From: Cryptomeria japonica
Lineage: Eukaryota > Streptophyta > Pinopsida > Cupressales > Cupressaceae
DNA: 64,000 bases
Assembly (NCBI RefSeq): GCF_030272615.1
Contig: NC_081413.1
Coordinates: 607,392,209-607,456,208, forward strand
Direction of reading: 5' to 3'
Shown one piece after another: positions 11,631-21,911 of the stretch (its first letter is position 1; each line of letters starts with the position of its first letter). Under the pieces are notes generated by a model. The model did not search any database, was not told the origin of the DNA, and worked only from the letters and a program-made list of their open reading frames with translations. Position numbers and translations under genes: made by a program.

Positions 11631-12044
11631 TTGCTTATCTTTTTTTTTTCTGAAAATGATGATGCATCCTTACAAAACCCTCACAATGCTCCCCTACATA
11701 TCGAATTCACCATTCATACAACCCGTTTCAAACGTGTACTCATAGATGGTGAAGTTGGCTTGAATATTTGTGCATTAAGATTAATAAAGGCTTTGGGATA
11801 TTCAGAGAATGGAGTGGATCCGAAGAAGAAAATAACCATCAAGGCTTATGATGAGGAAAAGTGTTCTTCTAAAGAGACTGTGGTGTTGCCAATAAAAATA
11901 GGACCAGTGGAAAGAGATACACTGTGCCAGGTTCTAGATTTGAATCTATCTTATAACATTCTTTTGGGAAGACCATGGATTCATGATATGCAAGCAGTTC
12001 CTTCTACATACCATCAATGTGTTAAGTTTCCTCATAATGGATGA
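11631..12044 (+). pseudogene. Aspartic protease of A1
   Basis: Retropepsin-like domain that would cut the Gag-Pol polyprotein. The active-site region reads VLIDGEVGLNICAL (VLIDGGVGINICAL in A2). It is followed by KITIKAYDE, LPIKIGPVERDT and the C-terminal signature LSYNILLGRPWIHDMQAVPS, typical of Tat-type Gypsy proteases. The second Gly of DGG is Glu in this copy. It is in a different frame from the open frame just upstream (11332-11745, the gag-protease linker), so a frameshift separates them. Element N is inserted about 320 bp downstream. Confidence 0.8.
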
Positions 12045-12366
12045 GAAATCACTATATTAGCAGGTTCCAGCCAATATTACAATAATCTAAAACCAGTGCA
12101 AGATACAAGTGTTCCACATAATACATAAATAGTCTATCCCACCAAGGAAACTCAAGAAATATTATGGCATAACTTTGAGAAAAATATCAAATTAAATGAT
12201 GAAGGAATGGGAAAGTACTCTTTACCACTTTCACCTAAATCATATGGAAAACCTGCAAATTATCAACCATAGATCCAACATTAATTAATTGAAATGTTTG
12301 ATGGAGCATTTGTTAGAGCTGGAACACTTTCAGAAGAAACTGAAGACAAGGATATTCTTAGCTGGT

Positions 12367-13433
12367 TGTTGGCTTGATGATGATTGTAATGAATAACTTC
12401 ATCACATGTTGTCATTGATGAAACACATACACACACATATTCATATTGTCTATCGGTGTGACTTCAAAGTTGTTTATATTACAATTGGTATACTAGAGGT
12501 TTATATCTAACTGGTACATGGTGACAACCGGTATATACATGGAGACAACCAGTGGATATACATAACTCGACATCAACCTGAAGATCCAACAAAGATTATC
12601 AAAGGAGCACAAAGGATAAATGGTTTATATGTTTAACTGCAACTGGTAATGCTTGTTCCAACCGGTATTCATTGATTATGTGATGAGTTATCCTTACCGA
12701 TAATTTTTGGCGGTATTTTTGTGATGCGTTATGATTGTTTGACCAGATACACTGCACCTAGGAAATTGTGATATGATTTCTAGAGACCGACATGAAATCT
12801 AAATGTCTATATATTGACATCACAATGAATTATTTTGTATGAGAGAAGGAGATATGTTATGTGTGAAGGAAGAAGTGTTAAGTTGTAGAGTATGTTGGTA
12901 ATGAAGTGTTGAGTGCACAGAAGAGGATCTATACAAGAAAGTTATGCTACTACTAGATCACACCACCTGTTGTTTTCTAATCACTGCAACAGTCAAATCC
13001 CCTAGCCGGGTAAGCTCTAACAAGATTCATAGTACAAATCCTCTAACCAGGTGATCCATTAGTTTGGATTCAGAAATCCTCTACCGAGGTTACTCCTTAC
13101 AGGGTATAAATTTTAACTAAGCTTTGGGATCTTTAACAGGATTCACTCCTAGCAGATCATTTTGTAGACCTTAACCGGTCAGTTATCTATTACTGCAGAT
13201 TGTTAACTTGTGAGTCCCATCTCACTGTGGTTTTTACCTATTTGGGTTTTCCACGTATGAATACTTGTGTTATGGTGGATGTTTTACTTATTGTGGATGT
13301 TGTTATATCATTTTGGACTACATGCATATTGTTTAAAAAACTTGTTAAGTATATCTATCGGTCAATGTTTAAAGTAGTATTGTTTTTGGTGTCACTGATT
13401 CACCCCCCCTCTCAGTGCTTTACAAGTCCATCA
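12367..13433 (+). repeat. 5' LTR of N
   Basis: 1,067 bp, TGTTGGCTTG...CATCA. The 3' copy is 1,105 bp; a 3'-copy segment near 18483-18510 and other short indels explain the difference. Substitutions between the copies are often CCGGT to CTGGT or CCAGT changes. A weak TATA-like TATATAT is at about 12808-12814, and the CACCCCCCCTCTCAG motif is at 13401-13415. Confidence 0.88.
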
Positions 13434-13435
13434 AT

Positions 13436-13448
13436 TGGTATCAGAGCC
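13436..13448 (+). other. Primer-binding site of N (initiator Met tRNA type)
   Basis: TGGTATCAGAGCC starts 2 bp after the 5' LTR. This is the standard plant initiator-tRNA-Met primer site used by Copia and many Gypsy elements. Confidence 0.92.
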
Positions 13449-13495
13449 TAACTTCTTTAAAGCCTAATCTCTTGGAAGGAAACCCTAAAGCTACC

Positions 13496-14791
13496 ATGGG
13501 GGATATGAGCTACTTTAAGATGGCTAGAGATCTTGAGGCTAGTAGAAATGAGCTTGAAACCCTAAGGGTCAAACTAAAAGCTTCTCAAGTCAAAAGGAGA
13601 GAGCTAACTAAATAACTGTTAGAAATATCTGATAATAGCTCTTCAGATGAGGCCAATATTGATGCTTTAGTTGAGGAAGTTGAAAAACTAAACAGTGAAG
13701 AGCTAAATCTGAGGAGAGAGCTAGAAGGACTTACTATCCGCATGAATTAGGAACTGGAAGCAAGGAAAACTGCTGAAGATCTCATCAAGGAAAGAGATCA
13801 TGAGATTGCCAAGATCAAGTGAGAGAATGCTACTTTTCATGGGCATTTGAATGAAGAGAGAGAAGAAAAAAAGAACTTACAGCTAGATCTTGAATTAGCA
13901 TCATCTCCGAGAGAGAACCTATCAAAACATAATGAAGATCTCACCAAACAGCTCACTGAAGCAAATGGGAAATTGGAAAAGTTCAATAGAAGTTCTACCT
14001 TGCTAGAAGAACAAATTCAATCACAAAGGATGAATGGTGTTACCTCTAGACTTGGTTTTCAGACATCTAAAAAAGGAGAATCCTCCCGTACCAAGAGCAA
14101 CACTCATAAGAACAAATATGCTCCTAAGGCTAAAAAGCCTACCGGTAAGAAGGTCTATAAACCTGTTTGTTTTGTTTGCCATAAACCTGGTCACATTGCA
14201 AATGTTTGTAGAAATAAACCTAATGCAAATGCAAGCTACAATACAAATGCTAGGTATGTATCCAAGAAATTTGAAGGTAATTGATTGACATGCAATATGT
14301 ATGGACATAGATAAGTTGAATGCAGATATGGAGAAAATAATCCTGTACCGCATATGCATCTAAGACCAAATGGCAACTGGATGAGAAACTATGATAACTA
14401 GGGTAATATGAACTGGCAAAGACCCTACGACAACCGGTTTAGTCCATTTGAAATGGAAAAGGTAACAAATATCATTTGCACCATCTGTAACAACTTTGGT
14501 CATGTGGCTATGAATTACAGAAGAAGAACTGGGAGAGGCAATGCAAGACCTTGGAGATCATTTGGAATGGCCTTCTATCTTTGTCATAAACCGAGACACA
14601 TGGCAAAATTTTATAGATCCAGAAAGAGAAAACCGGTTAATCCTTCTAAAGATCAGAAAGACAACCAGAAGGTGAATATTGAAGAAACCAGAGAAGAAAT
14701 GAATCGAATATGGAAGAAGAAGAGTGATGATTTACCTGGAGAAGAAACTAATCCTTCACCTAGTGTGCAGAATTTTGCACCAGTGAACTAA
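13496..14791 (+). pseudogene. Coiled-coil and zinc-knuckle gag-like protein of N
   Basis: Starts ATG GGG GAT just after the PBS. Stops at 13612, 13747, 13819, 14281 and others interrupt a frame of about 430 codons. The first 170 residues are a Glu/Lys/Leu-rich predicted coiled coil (for example LEASRNELETLRVKLKAS). A basic stretch is followed by an intact CCHC knuckle (CFVCHKPGHIANVC, 14168-14209) and three degenerate ones (near 14290, CTICNNFGHVAMNY near 14480, FYLCHKPRHMAKFY near 14575). It resembles the C-terminal half of a Copia gag; the capsid-type N-terminal gag domain is missing. It may bind RNA; that is inference. Confidence 0.65.
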
Positions 14792-15266
14792 GCCTTTTCA
14801 ATATGGCTAAGGGGAGCATAACGATAAATCCACTTCCAGACCCCTTGAGATGAATGAGTGGTAAGAGAATTTGAATGCATGAAATTTTGATAACTTTTTG
14901 TCAATCGGTTATCAACCGGTTTTACATCTGTCAATATTGTATGTATCATTAAGCAGTGTAATTAGGGTTTGTAACCCTAATGGGCGAGCATTTAATGCAG
15001 TAGGTAAAAAGGATAAAAGCGAGTTTCACCTTGTTATTTTTACCCTAATGCATTTGAGAAAGGATTTTTGAGCGCTTGCAGACCTAAGAAAGGATTGTTA
15101 GCTGATTTTAGTCGAAGTTGTATCATGATTTGAGTGATCAAGTTGATTTGAAGGTTGGTGAAGACTAAACTGGTGTGCACTTGAGTATTCAACCGGTAAA
15201 CAAGGCAACACGCGTAAAATAAGGCATTTGTTTGAAAAATCCTTCTTCGAATCTAGTTTATCTGAA

Positions 15267-17929
15267 ATGGCACCATCTTCTAAACCAGTAGAGAAATTGA
15301 TGATCACATCTGAACCTATGGAAGTTGTAAAGGCATAATGAATTGTGTCTTATAATGCTTTATCACAAGTTCCTAGTGGTGTCATAGTGAAAGGAGATTT
15401 GTCCAGCTACATTGATTGCAAGATTGAGGATTTAGGATCATTGTCGATATATTCTCAGTTGAAATCCCTTTGCAATGAAAACATAAAGATTCAACTAGAA
15501 TATATTAGGGTTTATGAGAAAGGTTTTCATAATGCAACATATTTTCTTGAAGATTTTGAAGAGGAACATATCCAAATTATTCTGAGTCGTGTTCATGGGG
15601 AAAACATGTATTTAGAAAGGACTCATACTATAACCAAGGAAGTTATTCAAGCTGTAATTGGTTTTTACTCAACCGGTGAAGTTCCTAAGCTGAGGCAAAT
15701 TTCAAAAGAGACAGTAAACACTCTAACCAGATCAACCTCTGATGGGCATGATTTTTCTATCAATAACATCAAGGACCCAGTGGTTAAGTTGGTAGCTATG
15801 GTTATAGGCTACCAGATATTTTATTCTAGTAGATTGAATAGTGTTCCATTTGCAGCAGTGCATACTGTTTATAAGATGATAGCTAAAAATGCTAAGTATG
15901 ACCTATGTGAGGCCATAAGGAGCCAATTATTGTTGAATCTTCAGTCTATCAAGAAGGATAGCAATCAAAAGTTTACATTTGGACAGTTATTGATCGGTCT
16001 ATTTTTTTATTTCCAGAATTTCCTACCGGGAATTGGTGATCTTGAATGGTCTAAGGATCTACCAGTATCTGCCTAGATTAAGAACAACATCAAGGCTGTG
16101 AGGAATACCTTCTCTACTGCAATGAATAAATATTTCAATGAATTTTAGAAGAAAATGAGCATGAGAATAAGATTGCCTGAGGATGTGGTAAAACACTTCG
16201 CTAAGGACATTATTTTCACAGTTACCATTGATTTTTGTTTGATGGAGGCTATTGAGCCTAGAGAAGAAGAAATGGAAGACATGAGCTATGAAGTCAACTA
16301 TGACTTATTGATTAGTTATGCCAATAACATGTTGCCATCTCTAGTGGACAAAAAGAAGGCAAAATTGGATATAGTTGAAGTTCAAATTGCAATAGCTGAA
16401 ACCAGCAGTGTTCCATCCATAAGTGGTAAAGGAAAGAAAAAGAAATCATAGATGATGTATTTGTACAATATTTTTTTGATTTGTCAAAGGATGAGTTGAA
16501 TGAATTGGTTGACAAGTACAAAGTTCATTTTGCTTACAAAACAAGAAGATTGAAGTTGATTAGTGGAAAGGTGCAACCTGTTGAGACTGAGATTCATCAA
16601 ATTGCTTGTAATATCCAATGGATGGAAGAACTTATACATTCCTCTAAGGATGAGCAAGATACTATTGATCGACCTGAAATGGATGAGGAAAAAATTGTGC
16701 AAGCTGATGTTGTCTATCTTGTCAAGAAGAAGGATGACACTATTGTCCAATGAGTCATACTTGTTGATGATAATGAGGATGCAATAGATCTATCTGGAGA
16801 CATTACTGCACCAGATATGCAGCCACCAACAATTTTAGATTCATAGGTTACTAAAGTTGAGAAATTGACAACTCAACCAGGAGTGGATATTCCACATGCC
16901 AAGGATCAACTAGTGAAACCCCAACTCCCACCGGTTTCATAGGACACTCAAAAGGAATCCGATGAAAAAGTTGACACAAATTTCTGAACAAGAAACGGAG
17001 AAAGAACAAGAGAAAGAGGAGATTGTTAAGGTAACATCTTCTGAACCGGTAACATCATTAGTTTTACAATAGATTGATGAAGATGATGACTCATTAGGCA
17101 TCTCAGGGCCTATAATTGTTGATAATATAAGTGCATCTGAAATGACGAAGATTGCAACTGTCATGCAATCTAGGGCACACAAGAAGAGACTTAAAGAACA
17201 GAGAATGGAAGTTGAAACCATTCATAATGCTGTGGATATTCTAACAAGTCTACTACCGGAAATTGCTACAGGGCATTTGACAACACCTATTAGCAAACTT
17301 GGTCAATTGGTTGCTAATGCATATGACCAAATTAAGTCCCTAGAAGAAGAAGCACAAACTTATGCTGAGAAGAGTTACAGGAAGAAGCATGGAGAGTAGC
17401 TTATGAAAGAGATTGATACAGGAAAAATTGCTCTATCTCTTAATAAAGATTTATTAAGAAACACTATTGAAACAAGAGGGAAATGCCTTGCTTCTAATTC
17501 TGAAGTTTCATTCTTTTATTTTGATATCAATAACAAGCGAATTGAAACAAAGCAAGAGCTAGAGAAGATATGCAATGCATATGTACCACTTCAAGATTCT
17601 ATTTTTGCTTTTAGTAAATCTATGGATGATTTGTAAAATAGGTTAGATACCTGTGATCTTGAAAAAGCAAAAAGACTCCGATCCTTGAAGGAATTGAAGA
17701 GTCTACTCACATCCCAAGTGTACATACTACAAAGAGCCTACAAGAATGCAGAAGCTATTTTGGCTACTCCAGAAACCTGTACACTTGATTCAATGGAATA
17801 GTTCCATACTCAGATTATGTCTACACTTGAGTTCACTGAGAACTTGCTGGAGACATGGGAACATGCTTTATCTCAGTTGAAGAGAAAATTTAATGTCATT
17901 TTTATGAGGCTAGCAATGCATGAATCTTG
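15267..17929 (+). pseudogene. Large unrecognised ORF of N
   Basis: About 880 codons starting MAPSSKPVEK, mostly in one frame but with stops (two at 15336-15341, then 16074, 16149, 17397, 17634 and others) and a segment around 16450-17000 shifted to another frame. The best-preserved part (15345-16076, 243 aa) looks like a folded helical domain with aromatic residues (LGSLSIYSQLKSLCNEN, VIGFYSTGEVPKLRQIS). The rest is charged and coiled-coil-like and ends FNVIFMRLAMHES. I see no RT, integrase or protease motif. It has the look of the unknown ORFs in large plant retrotransposon derivatives. Loose resemblance to plant transposon-associated proteins could not be tested. Confidence 0.55.
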
Positions 17930-17978
17930 ATTCAATTTTTCAAGTTTTTGTATATGTAAAACATTTTGATACAAACTT

Positions 17979-17979
17979 T

Positions 17980-18014
<35 letters not shown>
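17979..18014 (+). repeat. (CT)n(TA)n microsatellite in N
   Basis: A run of CT dinucleotides passes directly into TA dinucleotides just after the end of the second ORF of N, in its 3' untranslated region. Confidence 0.9.
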
Positions 18015-18157
18015 TGCTTTTCAATTTGGCATTGTTGTCAAAGGGGGAGTAGAAATATGTATGTATTAAGGGGGAGTATATGTATATGTGTATAATTTTT
18101 TTTTGTAAGCACACTTAGCAGTATTACTCTAAAATTTTCTAATTATTGCCATCAATG

Positions 18158-18171
18158 CCAAAGGAGGAGAT
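18158..18171 (+). other. Polypurine tract of N
   Basis: AAAGGAGGAGA directly precedes the 3' LTR. Two similar AAGGGGGAGT tracts lie about 100-130 bp upstream (near 18040 and 18070). Such tracts prime plus-strand DNA synthesis. Confidence 0.8.
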
Positions 18172-19276
18172 TGTTGGCTTGATGTTGATTGTAATGAATA
18201 ACTTCATCATATGTTGTCATTGATGAAACACATACACACATATGTTCATATTGTCTACCGGTGTGACTTCAAAGTTGTTTATATTAAAACCGGTATACTA
18301 GAGGTTTATATCTAACTGGTATATGGTGACAACTGGTATATACATAGAGACAACTAGTGGATATACATAACTCAACATCAACCTGAAGATCTAGCAGAGA
18401 TTATCATAGGATAATCAAAGGATAAACGGTTTATATGTTTAACTCCAACTGGTAATGCTTGTTCCAACTGGTATTCATTTATAATGTGACAAGATATCAC
18501 TAGTCGTGATGAGTTATCCTTACCGATAATTTTTGGTGTTATTTTTGTGATGCGTTATGATTGTTTGACCAGATACACTACACCTAGGAAATTGTGATAT
18601 GATTTCTAGAGGCTGATATGAAATCTAAATGTCTATATATTGACATCAAAATGAATTATTTTGTATGAGCAAAGGAGATATGTTATGTGCGAAGGCAGAA
18701 GTGTTAAGTTGTAGAGTATGTTGGTAATGAAGTGTTGAGTGTGCAGAAGAGGATCTATACAAGCAAGTTGTGCTACTACTAGATCACACCACCTATTATT
18801 TTCTAATCACTGCAACAATCAAATCCCCTAACCGGGTAAGCTCTAACAAGCTTCATTATATAAATCCTCTAACTAGGTGATCCATTAGTTTGGATTTAGA
18901 AATCCTCTACTAAGGTTACTCCTTACAGGGTACTACCTTTTACAGGGCATAGCTTTTAACTAAGCTTTGGGATCTTTAATAGGATTCACTCCTAGCAGAT
19001 CATTTTGTAGACCTTAACCGGTCAGTTATCTATTACTACAGATAGTTAACTTGTGAGTCCCATCTCACCATGGTTTTTACCTATTTAGGTTTTCCATGTA
19101 TAAACATTTGTGTTATGGTGGATATTTTACTTATTGTGGATGCTATTATATCATTTTGGATTACATGCATATTGTTTAACAAACTTGTTAAGTATATCTA
19201 CCGGTCAATGTTTAAAGTAGTATTGTTTTTGGTGTCAGTGATTCACCCCCCCTCTCAGTACTTTACAAGTCCATCA
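18172..19276 (+). repeat. 3' LTR of N
   Basis: 1,105 bp, TGTTGGCTTG...CATCA, matching 12367-13433 along its length. The C-rich U5 motif is at about 19244-19258. It is followed by the target-site copy CTGGC and then resumed A1 sequence. Confidence 0.88.
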
Positions 19277-19281
19277 CTGGC

Positions 19282-20760
19282 TGTGCAAAGATAAATCAAG
19301 CCTATAGCAACAACTACAAAAGTCATTATTCCCATCAAGCAATATGACAATGGTTACAAAATCTCACAAAGGATGGGATATGAAGGAAAATGACCAATTG
19401 GTAAGCACCAGGAAGGTATTTCGGAACCCATTTGTCCTCACACATAATCTAAGAAAGATAAATCAGGACTTGGGTATTCTAAATCAAAACAAAAACAACA
19501 CAATCATCAACATCCCAAATGGAGAAAGAAGGCAATTCCTAAAGAAGAACCATGGCAAGAAAGGCTACATCAAGCGGCATAAATAGTAAACAGAAAGCAA
19601 AAACAAGAAGAATATGAGAGACAACAAGAAGAGCTTGCTATCAAAAGAGAAGAAGAATCTTACAAACAAGTCCAAAGAGTACAAGTAAGCATGAAACTTG
19701 ATCAAGATATTTCAAAAACAGTAAAAGTACAGATGGTGAAAATTAAAGAACTATTCTCACTATATAAGATTCTTGTTAGATATAGTCATGTGATTCTAGA
19801 CAATGATTCAAAGACAAATTCAAATGAATATGAATGGGGCCTAGATCCATTATCTGATGCATCCAATGAAGAAAATGATTAGGACCAAACTACTGTTACA
19901 AGTGATGACACACTTTCCATAAAACAAAGAAGAGTGCTGGAAGGAAGGCAAGAAGAAATCAGGATCTAGAGAAAAGAGACATATGCAAGACAACAAAGAA
20001 AAGAGAATGAGAAGAATCAAGAAGTAACAACACAAGGAACACAAACAATCATTAATAAATCATTAGAAGTCAACATAATATCAGATTTATATCAAACATT
20101 GAGCAAGAAATACCAAGATATGGAATAATCCAAGAAGAACTAATAGAAAGCCAAGAAGGAATGACCATTAGTCCAAAAGAAGCTGAGTTCGAGAAAAGGC
20201 AGAAGCTAGCAAAGAAAACAACAACAAAATCCTCTACACCATGTGCACAAGTATGTCAACTTCAAGCCATAAATGAATCTGATGAAATTGACCCAGAGGG
20301 AACCTATAGAACCAAAGATGTATGTGTTGATATAATTCATTCGTTTGAGGGACAAATGTCAGCTAATGAGTCACTTGAGAGCGAATCACAAAATACCCAT
20401 CCTAACTTCATTAGAGCTCATTGGAGAGCACTTGGGAGAGATTATCCTCAAGAGAGTTCTATCTATGATATCACCTACTCAGCACCAAATTATGACTATT
20501 ATGTCATGAATATTGAAATAACCAATGATGACGAAGACTATGACCTACCTATGCTTCATCCAAAATTGATTGATTGGGAAAATACTGAAAACCCTGAATT
20601 TGATATCTTTTCCAATGATCATGCCTTATCCATATATCTTAACACCATTGAACCAAGCATACCTAAGATATCTTCCACCGATGAATCAAGTAATGCTTCT
20701 TGTAGTCAGGAGGGTGCCAAACCATCCAGTCTCAAAATTGAAATAAAATAAGGAAAAAGA
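19282..20760 (+). pseudogene. G-patch and spacer region of the A1 polyprotein
   Basis: Resumed A1 sequence. The frame beginning near 19340 reads YDNGYKISQRMGYEGK, then a stop where A2 has Arg, then PIGKHQEGISEPI and GLGYSK, a G-patch-like glycine pattern (RNA-binding module also known in some retroviral proteases). After it come Gln/Glu/Lys-rich coiled-coil sequence and an acidic linker (20161-20751) with SPKEAEFEKRQKLAKK, STKDVCVDIIHSF-like and YDLPMLHPKLIDWENTENPE stretches that A2 shares. This is the spacer between protease and RT. Several stops make it non-functional. Confidence 0.7.
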
Positions 20761-21840
20761 CCTAGTGCTGAAAACCATTTCATGGCAACACTAGATCAGT
20801 CAAGAGGAAAAATAAAGGATGTATCCGACAGTGAAAACCTCTTAGAGGCACCAAAAGATGGAAGGTTTGACACCCTCCCTGCATATTTTTAGGAGAGATA
20901 TTCTATATTGATAGAGCCAATAGAAGCAATAAACATTGACACATCAAAGGATCCCAAGGTCCTTCATCCTACTGCATCATTATCAAAGGAAGAAAAGAAA
21001 GACTACACAGAGTTCTTAAAAAAAAGGTAGATAAATTTTGCTTGGTCTTATGCAGACATTATAGGAATTGATCCAAATCTTATCATGCACCATCTCAATG
21101 TATATCCAAAAGCAAAAATAGTTAAGAAAAAGATAAGGAAGATGCATCCACATATCGCTCTACTTCTTAAGATAGAGTTGAAGAAACTATTAGATCCAGG
21201 TTTCATAAGACCTGTTGCTTATCCAGAGTGGGTCTCAAGCATTGTACCAGTGTCAAAACCAGATAAAAGCATAAGAGTCTTTACTGACTTCAGAGATCTT
21301 AACAAGGCATGTCCCAAAGATGACTTCCCACTGCCCAACATTGATATAATTGTGGACTTATCAACAGGTAATGAGATGTTTTCCTTAATGGATGGATTCT
21401 CATGGTACAATCAAATAAAAATCACCCCTAAAGATCAAGAAAAGACAACATTCACTTGTGCATGGGGTACCTACTATTAGAATGTCATGCCATTCAGGCT
21501 TAAAAAATGCAGGAGCAACTTATCAGAGAGCCATGATAATAATTTTTTATGAGATGATGCATACATTTATGGAAGACTATGTGGATGACATACTTGCAAA
21601 ATCTCATACAAGGAAAGAACACTTGAAGATCTTGGGTAAGATCTTTGTCAGGGTTGAACAATATCAGTTAAGATTAAACCCAAAGAAATGTGCATTCAGA
21701 GTTACCTCTGGAAAAATCCTTGGGTACATTATATCATCGAGTGGAATTGAACTAGACCTTGAAAAGTTAAAAGCTATCATGGAGATGGAGCCACCTAAGA
21801 ACATAAGCTAGTTGTGTTCTCGACAAGGGAGATTGCAATC
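20761..21840 (+). pseudogene. Reverse transcriptase of A1 (Gypsy, Tat-like)
   Basis: RT core. 21085-21480 holds KKIRKMHPHIALLLKIELKK, FIRPVAYPEWVSSIVPV, FRDLNKACPKDDFPLPNID and FSLMDGFSWYNQIKI. After a stop at 21478 and a one-base insertion in an A run (about 21500-21506), 21458-21811 continues with the NAGATYQRAM and MEDYVDDILAKS motifs, including the catalytic YVDD, then KCAFRVTSGKILGYI. The wording is that of the Tat branch. The next conserved block continues to 21911, where B is inserted. Confidence 0.88.
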
Positions 21841-21911
21841 AATCAGAAGATTCATTTCCCAGCTAGCAGATAGATGTCATCCCTTCACTCACTTATTACA
21901 CAATAATATTC

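Larger units (their letters stand above)
12367..19276 (+). mobile_element. Element N: non-autonomous LTR retrotransposon inserted in A1
   Basis: 6.9-kb element with LTRs 12367-13433 and 18172-19276, an initiator-Met-type PBS and a purine tract before the 3' LTR. The TSD is CTGGT (12362-12366) and CTGGC (19277-19281), one mismatch; joining the flanks restores the A2-like sequence between protease and G-patch. The interior has a coiled-coil, zinc-knuckle protein and a second unrecognised ORF, but no protease, integrase, RT or RNase H. The PBS and the U5 C-rich motif suggest Copia-type origin. Confidence 0.85.

Noticed and set aside
14021-14359. 112-aa minus-strand frame in N
   Set aside because: It lies opposite the zinc-knuckle coding strand and is a shadow of that frame.
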